This document shows positions 26,224 through 34,819 of a stretch of 64,000 bases of DNA, in pieces. This stretch comes from Phocaeicola sartorii JCM 17136 = DSM 21941 (GTDB taxonomy: Bacteria; Bacteroidota; Bacteroidia; Bacteroidales; Bacteroidaceae), in NCBI RefSeq assembly GCF_000614185.1, contig NZ_BAKM01000017.1:1-64000 (forward strand), read 5' to 3'. The notes below the pieces were generated by a model. That model was not told the origin of the DNA and did no database searches. It saw only the letters and a program-made list of their open reading frames with translations. Position 1 is the first letter of the stretch; every line of letters begins with the position of its first letter. A program made the position numbers and the translations under genes.

Positions 26224-26388
26224 ATGCCCGTAAAACCTAAAAAAGAGAACCAATGCAGACTCCTGAGCGAATCACAGTCGGAACAGCTCGCAAAGCTGCT
26301 CATAAGTCAGACAGAGAGGCGCTATCATTACGGAGTGAACCGGCAAAGAAGAATTACAGCGCCCAGCGGTGCTGTAATTCTTTTCTGA
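26224..26388 (+). CDS. Short frame at the start of PRTRC F (true N-terminus or separate small gene)
   Basis: A 54-residue frame, MPVKPKKENQCRLLSESQSE to APSGAVILF. It has protein-like composition (SEQLAKLLISQTERRYHYG) and starts 6 bases after protein C. The overlapping frame of protein F at this place reads less like a protein. If one T were missing from the TTTT at 26381-26384, this frame would join F directly. The relation of frames (-1) is the same as in the other broken genes of the window. Alternatively it is a separate small gene. Confidence 0.45.
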   Translation: MPVKPKKENQCRLLSESQSEQLAKLLISQTERRYHYGVNRQRRITAPSGAVILF

Positions 26389-27350
26389 AAACGACATTCC
26401 AGAGCACCGTACCTTCTTTCATAATCAAGGATTATGGAGAGGATACATTCAACATAATCACGCAGGAGAACTATGATTTCCTGCGTGATTCATATTTCCG
26501 GTATGCGGAATTGTTGAACGTGAAGACCGATCACACACCCGGCAGGACTCTGAATGAAAGTATCAACCAACTGTATTATGACATGCAGACCATTCTCTCC
26601 GACAATATTGGACTGAATATCGAGATGTATGACAGCAGGCTTCATTTTACACTCTGGAAATGCCACAGGTGGGGAACCTGCAAGCTGTATTATTTCCCGG
26701 TGAAATTTCTGACCCGAATCAACAACGGGCTTAGGCGCATAGCCATATCGTTCCTTAACAAGTTTATGCACGCCAACGGAATCGGTTCAATATTGGACTG
26801 CGATGAACATGACTGTATAATGGAATGTGTCCTTATGGATTATGACACTGACGAGGCAGACAAAGAAATTATCAGGGACAGGAAGCGCATAGAGTCATAT
26901 CAGTCAGGAGCAATACACAAACTGCTCAGACGTGTTGAAAGTAAGTCATATCATAACGACATACACACGGCGTTGCACGGTTATAAACCCGTTAACGCAT
27001 GGGAATCAAAATTTATAGATGCCATGCTGGATGGAATGGAATTCCTTGAACCGAAGAAACCGATAATGCATTATGCCTATGACCCATATTACGATGATGA
27101 CCCGGACATACGTCCGGTGGACCTGCACCGTCAGATCTGCATTGTCTATGAGGAAGATGACATAGTCACCAGGACACTGATTGACTTCATAAACTCGGAT
27201 TATCAGGAATCGTATGAGATAATACCGGTGACAACTATGAAACTGACTCCAAAAACGGAATCACTCTTCAAAATATCGGATGAGTATCCCGAACGGTTCT
27301 TCCAATGGTCCGATAAGTTCATTAACATAATAAGTAATCATGAATCATGA
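26253..27350 (+). CDS. PRTRC system protein F (N-terminus uncertain)
   Basis: A 365-residue frame as it stands. From about residue 45 (TTFQSTVPSFIIKDYGEDTFNI) it looks like a genuine soluble protein, with YYFPVKFL, AISFLNKFM and HGYKPVNAWESKFIDAM. Position between PRTRC C and B identifies it as protein F. The first 40 residues are doubtful, because no other in-frame ATG lies near and the alternative frame at 26224 is more protein-like. It overlaps the protein B start by 4 bases. Confidence 0.72.
   Translation: MQTPERITVGTARKAAHKSDREALSLRSEPAKKNYSAQRCCNSFLKTTFQSTVPSFIIKDYGEDTFNIITQENYDFLRDSYFRYAELLNVKTDHTPGRTLNESINQLYYDMQTILSDNIGLNIEMYDSRLHFTLWKCHRWGTCKLYYFPVKFLTRINNGLRRIAISFLNKFMHANGIGSILDCDEHDCIMECVLMDYDTDEADKEIIRDRKRIESYQSGAIHKLLRRVESKSYHNDIHTALHGYKPVNAWESKFIDAMLDGMEFLEPKKPIMHYAYDPYYDDDPDIRPVDLHRQICIVYEEDDIVTRTLIDFINSDYQESYEIIPVTTMKLTPKTESLFKISDEYPERFFQWSDKFINIISNHES
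26351..26385 (+). terminator. Terminator-like hairpin inside the PRTRC operon
   Basis: GAATTACAGC (26351-26360) and GCTGTAATTC (26371-26380) form a perfect 10-bp stem followed by TTTTC. It lies within the coding overlap of the 26224 frame and protein F, so it would act as an attenuator if used. Confidence 0.5.
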
Positions 27351-28051
27351 CGAATTCCAACCAACTGACTCGGGAGATAAGCTCCGTAATATATCCCAAA
27401 GCCGTTCTCATCGCCTATGTCAGCGAGGACGAGAAGAAACATTTCCTTGAGATGCGTGCAATAGATCAAAATGGCAATATGGGTGAAGGACGTCCGGTGA
27501 CCTTGGAGTTCATGAACGATCTTGTGAGGAATTATTCGGAAGTCCATGACGGCACTCCATGCGGTATATTGCCGTCAAATCTGCTGTATTGCGATACACG
27601 CAAGGGATCTGAACGGTACGTATGGTACAATCCGCCGCAAAGACGAATGATGTACTTTGTGGAAAGCCTCAAAATTGAGAATGCGGAATACAATGTTCCG
27701 GGAGTGATCTATGAATCAAAGGAAGGTGGCGGAATGAACGTGTATGCCTTCAAGGGAGAAGTCCCAACTCCGGAGACGAACCTGTATGCCGCCCCGTTTT
27801 TTAATGTCACGGGGGCCAATGTGTGTATGGGGAATCCGAAAATTGAAAGTCCGAGGAAACCGACATTCGGAACCTTTCTGGAATATCTTGAGAAAAGGTT
27901 CTGGCTGACGGAGTTCTCACACCTGGGCGGAGGCCGTAACCCAACGAAATCCAACCTTGTGCTGGTGACAAAGGATGCACGCGACAGGCCGTTCAACCTT
28001 GATGAGCTAATTCCTCTGAATAATCTGAAATTAAACGACATACTGAAATGA
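27347..28051 (+). CDS. PRTRC system protein B
   Basis: A 234-residue protein beginning MTNSNQLTREISSVIYPKAVL. Segments such as GILPSNLLYCDTRKG, ERYVWYNPPQRRMMYF and AAPFFNVTGANVCMGN are typical of PRTRC protein B. There is no signal or membrane segment. The gene overlaps protein F by 4 bases and the ThiF gene by 4 bases, indicating a translationally coupled operon. Confidence 0.87.
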   Translation: MTNSNQLTREISSVIYPKAVLIAYVSEDEKKHFLEMRAIDQNGNMGEGRPVTLEFMNDLVRNYSEVHDGTPCGILPSNLLYCDTRKGSERYVWYNPPQRRMMYFVESLKIENAEYNVPGVIYESKEGGGMNVYAFKGEVPTPETNLYAAPFFNVTGANVCMGNPKIESPRKPTFGTFLEYLEKRFWLTEFSHLGGGRNPTKSNLVLVTKDARDRPFNLDELIPLNNLKLNDILK

Positions 28052-28836
28052 AACGCGTACATTACATTCATAATTACCTGCTCAATCCACAACATCCGGT
28101 TACGGTGAATCTCATAGGTACAGGCGGCACCGGGTCACAAGTGCTTACAAACCTCGCAAGGCTCGATGTGACGCTGAGGGCGTTGAACCATCCCGGTCTG
28201 TTTGTAACAGTATATGACCCCGACATAGTTACCGAGGCCAATATCGGGCGTCAGCTTTTCGGATGGTCGGATATAGGATTGAACAAGGCGCAGTGCCTGG
28301 TGACACGGATAAACAATTTCTTCGGGAACGACTGGGCTGCAATTCCCGGATTATATCCTGTAAGCCCCAAGGATGCACGTATGGATAATCTTGCAAACAT
28401 AACCATCACCTGTACCGACAATGTGAAATCACGTATGGATTTATGGAAAGTACTGAAAGCTGTACCGGAATCAGCCTCCTCCAATCACGGCACACCGATA
28501 TATTGGCTTGACTTCGGCAACTCGCAGTCAAGCGGACAGGTGGTATTGGGAACCGTGCCGAGAAAAATAAAGCAGCCCGAATCACATCTTTATGAAACGG
28601 TAAGCTCACTGAAAGTGGTGACACGCCTCGTGCGGTACTCAAAAGTGAAAGATAATGATTCTGGTCCGAGTTGCTCTCTTGCCGAAGCATTGGAAAAACA
28701 GGATCTGTTCATCAACTCAACATTGGCACAGCTCGGATGCAATCTGTTATGGAAAATGTTCCGCCACGGCATGATAGAGTACCATGGGCTGTATCTGAAT
28801 CTCTCCACCATGAAAGTAAATCCTATCCTGATTTAA
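28048..28836 (+). CDS. PRTRC system ThiF/E1-like protein
   Basis: An adenylating enzyme of the ThiF/MoeB/E1 superfamily, 262 residues. The nucleotide-binding loop is NLIGTGGTGSQ near residues 21-31. YDPDIVTEANIGRQLF supplies the Asp, Asn and Arg that contact ATP, and TCTDN follows. A conserved SGPSCSL holds a candidate catalytic Cys. The CxxC zinc pairs of MoeB are not present. In E1-like chemistry it would activate a small protein C-terminus; the partner is unknown. It closes the PRTRC operon. Confidence 0.9.
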   Translation: MKRVHYIHNYLLNPQHPVTVNLIGTGGTGSQVLTNLARLDVTLRALNHPGLFVTVYDPDIVTEANIGRQLFGWSDIGLNKAQCLVTRINNFFGNDWAAIPGLYPVSPKDARMDNLANITITCTDNVKSRMDLWKVLKAVPESASSNHGTPIYWLDFGNSQSSGQVVLGTVPRKIKQPESHLYETVSSLKVVTRLVRYSKVKDNDSGPSCSLAEALEKQDLFINSTLAQLGCNLLWKMFRHGMIEYHGLYLNLSTMKVNPILI

Positions 28837-28924
28837 CAGATATATTACACCTGTACATGAATCTCAAATTTCTTTCTTTTATTGGAGAGTAGATATAATG
28901 ATTCTAAATTTAAGCATATAAATC

Positions 28925-28955
28925 TTTGCGGTCTAACGAATTTAGACTAACTTTG
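28925..28955 (+). promoter_or_regulatory. Promoter with BlaI-type operator (unit 1)
   Basis: TTTG (28925-28928), a 19-base spacer, and TAACTTTG (28948-28955). The spacer contains GTCTAACGAATTTAGAC (28931-28947), a perfect 6-5-6 dyad. The same dyad precedes the second BlaI gene. Repressor bound there would block RNA polymerase. Confidence 0.85.
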
Positions 28956-28980
28956 CACTATAAATCTTAAGTTGAAGATA

Positions 28981-29351
28981 ATGGAACAACTTACCAAGCG
29001 TGAAGAAGAAGTGATGAACAAGTTTTGGGAGAAGGGTGAAGCTACCGTTAAGGAGATTATCGCCACTTATCCCGAACCTCGTCCAAGCAGAACCGCCATA
29101 TCTACATTCGTGAAGTTTCTTGTTGATAAGGCTTTTTAGGCCACAAGCCGGCAGGAAACAACGGATTCATCTACTATCCCCTTATAGAAAGAGAGGAGTA
29201 TTGTGGTAACAATCTGAAAAATGTCGTTCAGCGATATTTCAACAATTCCATTCGTGGAGTGATAAGCACTCTTGTAAGGGACAGGAAAATGTCAGACGAT
29301 GAAGTCCAGGAGTTGATAAATCAGGTGATAGAAGGCAATCACCAAGAATAA
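28981..29351 (+). pseudogene. blaI: BlaI/MecI-family repressor, broken by one missing base
   Basis: A winged-helix repressor, about 123 residues when repaired. The N-terminal part reads MEQLTKREEEVMNKFWEKGE then RPSRTAISTFVKFLVDKAF and stops at 29139. The next frame continues LGHKPAGNNGFIYYP, EREEYCGNNLKNVVQRYF. One G added at 29130 restores it. It is about half identical to the BlaI at 36245, including the REEEVMN and EREDYCG segments. Such repressors leave the operator when the BlaR1 protease senses a beta-lactam. It is followed by a DinB-like gene and a class A beta-lactamase in the same direction. Confidence 0.85.
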
Positions 29352-29364
29352 GGCTGATAACAAT

Positions 29365-30024
29365 ATGGATAACGAACTGATAGGATTATGCAGTAAGATA
29401 AAAGCAGATATTTCCAATGAAAGCACATTTCATTTGGGGATTGAAAATTTGTTGCTGTTGCGTAAACGATTGTTCAACGCCATATTACAATTAAAAGCGG
29501 AATTATGTCGTGATGATTTTAATGCTATGCCATTCATAGGAGAGGATGGCTTTCACAGCAAGACAATCGCTTATTCCATCTGGCATATATTCCGTATTGA
29601 GGATATTGTCAGCCATGCTCTGATTAACGGAGATGACCAAATATTCTTTTCCGAGAATTTTCAAGAGCGCATCGGTTCTCCGATAATAACTACCGGCAAT
29701 GAACTTGTAAAACAGCGTATCGGTGACTTTTCGGAAAAATTGGATTTAGAGGCACTATATCAATACTCTACAAAGGTCAAAGCTAATACTGAGTTTATGA
29801 TCAAGAATCTGGTATTCGCAGATTTGAAGCGTAGTTTTACAATCGAAGATAAATTACGTCTTGAATCCTTATGTGTAGTAAGCCAATCCGATAATGCAAA
29901 ATGGTTGATAGATTATTGGTGTGGCGAGGATTTGAAAGGGCTGATTCTTATGCCGTTTTCCGAGCATTGGATGGCTCACATCTACGCTTGTATGCTAATT
30001 AGGAACAAACTGTATTCAAAATGA
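29365..30024 (+). CDS. DinB-like four-helix protein
   Basis: A 219-residue helical protein. HSKTIAYSIWHIFRIEDIVSH near residues 54-74 and PFSEHWMAHIYACMLIRNKL at the C-terminus give spaced histidines, as in the DinB/YfiT metal-binding bundle. It lies 13 bases after blaI and overlaps the beta-lactamase start by 4 bases, so it belongs to that operon. A thiol or metal-dependent role is possible. Family membership is moderately sure; the function is not known. Confidence 0.6.
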   Translation: MDNELIGLCSKIKADISNESTFHLGIENLLLLRKRLFNAILQLKAELCRDDFNAMPFIGEDGFHSKTIAYSIWHIFRIEDIVSHALINGDDQIFFSENFQERIGSPIITTGNELVKQRIGDFSEKLDLEALYQYSTKVKANTEFMIKNLVFADLKRSFTIEDKLRLESLCVVSQSDNAKWLIDYWCGEDLKGLILMPFSEHWMAHIYACMLIRNKLYSK

Positions 30025-30911
30025 GAAAGTTACTGTTTATAATTATATATTTGTCTTTTATATCGCCTGCTTTCGCTGATGGAAACAAGGCGATAGAGAA
30101 TGCTTTGCAGGAGTATATCAAAGGGAAAGATGCCCGGATAGGTGTCGCGGTCATTATCAATGGCAAAGACACCGCTTCTGTCAACGGCAATCGGGATTTC
30201 CCTATGATGAGCGTAGTCAAATTTCCGCTGGCTCTGACGGTAGCGCACTGGATAGATACTAACGGTATGTCGCTGAACGATTCCATAACATTCAGGAAGA
30301 ATGACTTGGACGAGGACACATATAGTCCAATGCTCAAAAAGTATGGTAAGAGCCGAAATGCCATGACTGTAAGAGAACTGCTTGAATGGTCTTTGGTTGA
30401 GAGTGACAACAATGCGGCAGACATACTCCTGCATCGCGTCGGTGGAACATCGGGAGTAACATCAATAATGAGGCAAATGGGTATCTCTGATGAGATTGTA
30501 ATCGGAGCCTCGGAAGAAGATATGCACCGTGATCCATACCTAAGCTATCTTAACCGTACCACACCTTTGGCAATGGCGCAACTCTTTAACAGATTTGATG
30601 CTGAGATGAGGAACACATCACTATCGTATTCCGTAATCGCAACTATGCTTGAACAATGCCGTACCGGAATTGACAGGCTTGTTGCTCCCTTATTGTCAAG
30701 TGATGCCACGATTGGACATAAAACCGGCACAGGCTTCCCGACACCTGACGGACGCATATCAGCCATAAACGACTGCGGATATGTTAACCTGCCCAATGGT
30801 GTGAGGTACTCCATTGCGGTATTTGTTGCTGACTCCGGCTATGACATGGCAAGAACATCAGCTATCATAGCAGAAATTTCCAGAATAGTCTGGATTGGTT
30901 TGACTGGATAG
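30021..30911 (+). CDS. bla: Class A beta-lactamase (Bacteroides A2-like)
   Basis: A 296-residue serine beta-lactamase with signal peptide (LLFIIIYLSFISPAFA). Catalytic motifs: S64-V-V-K67 in MMSVVKF, S128-D-N130 in ESDNNAAD, the Glu region ASEEDMH near 165-168, and K234-T-G in GHKTGTG. The layout follows the CfxA/CblA/CepA subclass A2, but from memory it differs at many positions from CfxA, so it may be a distinct lineage. Periplasmic, hydrolysing beta-lactams. Transcribed from the BlaI-controlled promoter at 28925. Confidence 0.92.
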   Translation: MRKLLFIIIYLSFISPAFADGNKAIENALQEYIKGKDARIGVAVIINGKDTASVNGNRDFPMMSVVKFPLALTVAHWIDTNGMSLNDSITFRKNDLDEDTYSPMLKKYGKSRNAMTVRELLEWSLVESDNNAADILLHRVGGTSGVTSIMRQMGISDEIVIGASEEDMHRDPYLSYLNRTTPLAMAQLFNRFDAEMRNTSLSYSVIATMLEQCRTGIDRLVAPLLSSDATIGHKTGTGFPTPDGRISAINDCGYVNLPNGVRYSIAVFVADSGYDMARTSAIIAEISRIVWIGLTG

Positions 30912-30995
30912 AAGAAAGAAGTAAGAATCTGGAAGAAAGAGAATTATCCTGGCTATTCTTTGAGTGAAAACGCAGTAATAAAATAGATTGACAAT

Positions 30996-31526
30996 ATGGA
31001 CAAATATAAAATTAGAAGTTGGCATAAAGCAGATTATTCCACTTTGGCAAAATATCTTAATAACAAAAAGATATGGGATAATTGTCGGGATAGTCTGCCA
31101 TATCCTTACTCGGAAAGCGATGCACAACAATTCATCCAATTTGTGTTAAATCAAAACGAGCAGAATAATTATTGCATTGAAGTAAATTGTGAGGCTGTCG
31201 GAAATATTGGTTTTACTCGTGGCGTTGACGTAGAACGCTACAATGCTGAATTAGGATATTGGCTTGCCGAGCCTTATTGGAGTAAGGGCATTATGACTAA
31301 AATGTTGGCATTTGCTATTGGTAACTATTTTTCCAATACAGATGTTATTCGTATTTATGCAAATGTCTATGCAGATAATATCTCATCAATGAGAGTATTG
31401 GAGAAAACAGGCTTTCGCAAATGTGGCATACATCGTGATGCCTGTTTCAAGAATGGGAAATTTTTAGATTGCCATTATTATGAATTGCTAAAAGTTGATT
31501 TTGGCAATCTTGAACCACAAAAATGA
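30996..31526 (+). CDS. GNAT-family N-acetyltransferase
   Basis: A 176-residue RimJ/RimL-like acetyltransferase: YKIRSWHKADYSTLAKYLNN at the start, GNIGFTRG, ELGYWLAEPYWSKGIMTKML (acetyl-CoA loop) and ENxxSMRVLEKTGFRK-like NISSMRVLEKTGFRKCG. The target may be a small molecule or a protein N-terminus. It is 84 bases after bla and may be in the same unit. AT-rich like the surrounding cargo. Confidence 0.85.
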   Translation: MDKYKIRSWHKADYSTLAKYLNNKKIWDNCRDSLPYPYSESDAQQFIQFVLNQNEQNNYCIEVNCEAVGNIGFTRGVDVERYNAELGYWLAEPYWSKGIMTKMLAFAIGNYFSNTDVIRIYANVYADNISSMRVLEKTGFRKCGIHRDACFKNGKFLDCHYYELLKVDFGNLEPQK

Positions 31527-31544
31527 CTTGATAAATCTCAATAT

Positions 31545-32225
31545 ATGGAACAAAAATTTTGTCAAAGTTGCGGGATGCCGCTTACTGATGCAAATATCGG
31601 TACAAATTCTGACGGGAGTAGAAGCGAGGACTATTGTGGCTACTGCTATAAAAACGGTGTGTTCTTGCAGGACTTCAACATGAATCAGATGATTGAGTTC
31701 TGTACACAGTTTACCGACCAGATTAACAAGGAAACCGGTTGGAATCTGACACCACAACAGGCAAAGGCTCAAATGCAGCAACTCTTTCCGACGTTAAAAC
31801 GCTGGAAGCAGAAAGATGAGAGAAGTTTGATTGAAAAGGCAGCACATCTTCTTTCTCAGTGCAAAGAAGTTACGTTAGCTTCGGTCAATGCGGACGGTTT
31901 TCCGCGTCCTGTGCCTTTGGATAAAATCCATTCGGTAGGTTGCAATGATGTCTGGGTAGTCACTGCTGCTGATTCGGAGAAAGTCAGGGATTTCAAAGTC
32001 AATTCTAAAGCTGGACTGTCATATTCGTTTTACGGCGATAGTGTCGCGTTGCGAGGCACAGTTGAAGTCATTAAAGATGATGAAACCCGCAAACGGATGT
32101 GGCAGGAGCATTTTATAAATTACTTCCCAGCCGGCCCGACAGATCAAAACTATGTGCTTGTGCATTTCATCGGCAAGGAGGCGACCATCTGGATAAACCA
32201 TGAATTTACACATATTACTATATAA
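31545..32225 (+). CDS. Zinc-ribbon plus PPOX fusion protein
   Basis: A 226-residue two-domain protein. The N-terminus FCQSCGMPLTDANIG...YCGYCYKNG is the four-cysteine 'putative zinc ribbon' domain. Residues from about 100 are a split-barrel flavin domain of the PPOX family (EVTLASVNADGFPRPVPL, NYVLVHFIG). The family usually has these domains in separate or fused proteins of unknown substrate. Eleven bases separate it from a second PPOX gene, suggesting they work together. Confidence 0.8.
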   Translation: MEQKFCQSCGMPLTDANIGTNSDGSRSEDYCGYCYKNGVFLQDFNMNQMIEFCTQFTDQINKETGWNLTPQQAKAQMQQLFPTLKRWKQKDERSLIEKAAHLLSQCKEVTLASVNADGFPRPVPLDKIHSVGCNDVWVVTAADSEKVRDFKVNSKAGLSYSFYGDSVALRGTVEVIKDDETRKRMWQEHFINYFPAGPTDQNYVLVHFIGKEATIWINHEFTHITI

Positions 32226-32236
32226 TTCTATAAACT

Positions 32237-32656
32237 ATGCGAAATCCGGAACAAACAGTCGGCAATATGGCTGACAAATTAAAAACCGCCTTCATCGGTT
32301 CTGTTGACGAGCAAGGATTCCCGAATGTCAAGGCGATGCTCCAGCCTCGGAAAAGAGAAGGTATAAAAGTATTCTACTTCACAACAAACACATCCTCGAT
32401 GCGTGTGCGTCAATATCTCGCAGACAACAAAGCCTGTGTATATTTCTGTGACAACCGCTTTTTCAGAGGTGCAATGCTTCGCGGAACAATGAAAGTGCTG
32501 ACAGATGCACAAAGCAAGGAAATGATTTGGCGTGACGGAGATACGGAATATTATCCGGAAGGTGTCACCGATCCCGACTATTGTGTGCTTAAATTCACTG
32601 CAATTTCCGGACGCTTTTACAGCAACTATCATTCGGAGGAATTTTCGGTTGATTGA
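32237..32656 (+). CDS. Pyridoxamine 5'-phosphate oxidase family protein
   Basis: A 139-residue stand-alone split barrel: TAFIGSVDEQGFPNVKAMLQP, KVFYFTTNTSSMRVRQYLADN and CVYFCDNRFFRGAMLRG. It resembles general stress protein 26-like FMN/F420-type proteins. It is paired with the preceding zinc-ribbon PPOX gene. Substrate unknown. Confidence 0.82.
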   Translation: MRNPEQTVGNMADKLKTAFIGSVDEQGFPNVKAMLQPRKREGIKVFYFTTNTSSMRVRQYLADNKACVYFCDNRFFRGAMLRGTMKVLTDAQSKEMIWRDGDTEYYPEGVTDPDYCVLKFTAISGRFYSNYHSEEFSVD

Positions 32657-32708
32657 ATTTGTCCGTTTTTTACTATCACGGCAGGATATTTCGCCATAAT
32701 TTTGTTAG

Positions 32709-33508
32709 ATGCAAACTTTCAGAGTTATACAACCATCTGATATTCTGAAGCCATTTATCCGATATTATTGGATATTACAGTCTTCATCGTCAGGCAGCGT
32801 ATCACAGCGCACGTTGCCTATGGGTTGTGCATCCCTTGTATTCCATCGTGGCGAAAGATTGCGGATTATCAACCGTCAAGAATTACAGCCCCGCAGTTTT
32901 ATTTGCGGTCAGGAAAGCGGATATTCAGAGATAATCGCGACAGGAAATATCGAGATGATTGTTGTCGTATTCCACCTCATACGGCAAAGATGTTTTTCGG
33001 TATGCCTGTCAATATCCTCCGTGACAGGAACGTTGCATTGTCCGATATTGGAGACATGGCACTGCTTGATCTTGCAAAAAAGATTGAAGAGTGCGAAGAT
33101 CAGGATGCCTGCATTGATTTGATTGAATCCTATTTATGCAAACGGTTGATTCATGAAACGTCGTACCATTTGCCTCGGCTTGCAGAAGTAATCCGTTACA
33201 TAAACAATTCAAGACAGGGTAATATCAAAACGCTTGCTGATATTTCATGTCTGAGTGAAAAGCAGTTCTGTCGAGTTTTTTCAGATAATGTAGGAACAAC
33301 GCCAAAGGAGTTTATGCGTATAGTAAGGCTTCAACGCATATTATCGGCAATGCAGCACAATCCTGAAATTGGGTTTGCTCAACTTTCTTATGATTGTGGA
33401 TTTACAGACCAATCTCACATGATTAAAGAGTTCAAGCTATTCTCCGGATACACTCCAAAAGAGTATATCGTCCGACACTCTCCTGTCTCAGACTATTTTA
33501 CATACTGA
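32709..33508 (+). pseudogene. AraC-family regulator, broken by one missing base
   Basis: About 266 residues when repaired. The N-terminal effector part (MQTFRVIQPSDILKPFIRYYW) is like the DUF6597 domain. The frame breaks at about 32975, where adding a C gives VFHPHTAKMFFGMPVN. The C-terminal AraC DNA-binding domain is complete: IKTLADISCLSEKQFCRVF, then YDCGFTDQSHMIKEFKLFSGYTPKEY. A role in controlling the neighbouring redox genes is possible. Confidence 0.83.
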
Positions 33509-33590
33509 AAAATAGCGGTTATACAGCCCTGCATTTGGTTGTCACCGATTATTTTTATAATTTTGTCACTACTTGGTGACATTATATAAG

Positions 33591-34193
33591 ATGGAATTGA
33601 AAGAAACAGAAAAAAGGCTTCTTGAAGCCGTGAGCCATATCGTAGAGAACGACGGTTTTACCAAAATCGGAGTTAATCGCATAGCTAATCAAGCCGGATG
33701 CGATAAGGTTTTGATTTATCGCTATTTCGGTGGGTTGGATGGTTTGCTCGTGGAATGGGCAAAGCGTCATGACTATTATTCGTTTGCCTATTCGGAGTTT
33801 ATTGACACCATTAAACGAGTTAAAGACGGTAACATAAAGCAGATTGTTAAGGATGTGCTTATGTGTCAGCTTAACTATCTAAAAGATAATGTACTCATGC
33901 AGGAACTTCTGGTATGTGAACTGTCAGGTCATTCGTCTTTCAAGGGAATTATCGAAGAACGTGAGCGTATCGGTCATAAATTGCAGGAGGAACTTAATAA
34001 GTTTTTGGATCGGGGCGGCGATAACAATATGTCTATCGCCATAATCATATCCGCAATCAACTACATAGTTCTTTTCACAAGGCAATATCATAAAATCAAT
34101 GGCATAGATTTCAGCAAACCGGAAGCATGGGAAAGAATGGAAGCTATGATTTCCAAATATGTGGATTTTATCTTTGACAACAACTGTCTATGA
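33591..34193 (+). CDS. TetR/AcrR-family regulator
   Basis: A 200-residue protein from ATG 33591. The N-terminal HTH reads ETEKRLLEAVSHIVENDGFTKIG, then RIANQAGCDKVLIYRYFGGLDGLL. The C-terminal ligand domain is helical. It overlaps the 34190 gene by 4 bases, so it is co-transcribed with a periplasmic protein and a flavodoxin-ferredoxin, which are probable targets of its control. Confidence 0.85.
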   Translation: MELKETEKRLLEAVSHIVENDGFTKIGVNRIANQAGCDKVLIYRYFGGLDGLLVEWAKRHDYYSFAYSEFIDTIKRVKDGNIKQIVKDVLMCQLNYLKDNVLMQELLVCELSGHSSFKGIIEERERIGHKLQEELNKFLDRGGDNNMSIAIIISAINYIVLFTRQYHKINGIDFSKPEAWERMEAMISKYVDFIFDNNCL

Positions 34194-34819
34194 AACATAT
34201 CATTACAATAACACTTACGCTGTTTCTTACAGCTTTTGCAATGGCGCAGGAAAGAAACTATATTTCCACCTGCGGCAAGACAAAAACCGCTATCAAATGG
34301 ACGGAGGAACACAAGGATGGAAAGATATACCTATATACGGTACAAGGTGGTGAGAAGCATGAGTATATATTAGGAACCGATTATAAAACCGAGAGTTGGA
34401 AGATAGTAAATACTTCTTCAAACACCAATCTATCAATCAGGTTAAATAATGGTATGTACTCCATATCCGGCAAGTTCAATGGGAAACAGATTTCAAAGAC
34501 GGTGAAAAGTAAAGGCAAGCCGTGGTATCAGAATATCGCCTATAATGCGGGGCTGACCCTGAAAAACGGTAAATCGGCGGAATACGAGTGTTTCCGCCCC
34601 GACAACATAAAACTATATACCATGTCAGCAACCAAGAAAGGATCTGAGAAATTCGACGGGAAGAATGCAGTAAGAATCGAAGTCAGTCTTACCGGCTTTA
34701 TGTCTGCTTTCTGGAGCTGTGATTATTACTTTGACACGAGTTCTCTGATGTTTGTAGGCTATAAAGGCGTAAATGGAGGCTTCGGAACACCGGAAACAAA
34801 AATATCAGTCGCAAGATGA
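34190..34819 (+). CDS. Periplasmic hypothetical protein
   Basis: A 209-residue protein with a clear signal peptide (MKHIITITLTLFLTAFAMAQ). The mature part is beta-rich and lysine-rich (SGKFNGKQISKTVKSKGKPWYQN, FWSCDYYFDTSSLMFVGYKG). No family is recognised; it is similar in style to Bacteroidales exported proteins of unknown function. It overlaps its neighbours by 4 bases on each side in the tetR to ferredoxin unit. Confidence 0.65.
   Translation: MKHIITITLTLFLTAFAMAQERNYISTCGKTKTAIKWTEEHKDGKIYLYTVQGGEKHEYILGTDYKTESWKIVNTSSNTNLSIRLNNGMYSISGKFNGKQISKTVKSKGKPWYQNIAYNAGLTLKNGKSAEYECFRPDNIKLYTMSATKKGSEKFDGKNAVRIEVSLTGFMSAFWSCDYYFDTSSLMFVGYKGVNGGFGTPETKISVAR

Noticed and set aside
25333-26253. 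306-codon minus-strand open frame opposite PRTRC E and C
   Set aside because: Composition mirrors the Gln/Pro-rich repeats of protein E; the plus-strand genes are recognisable and closely packed.
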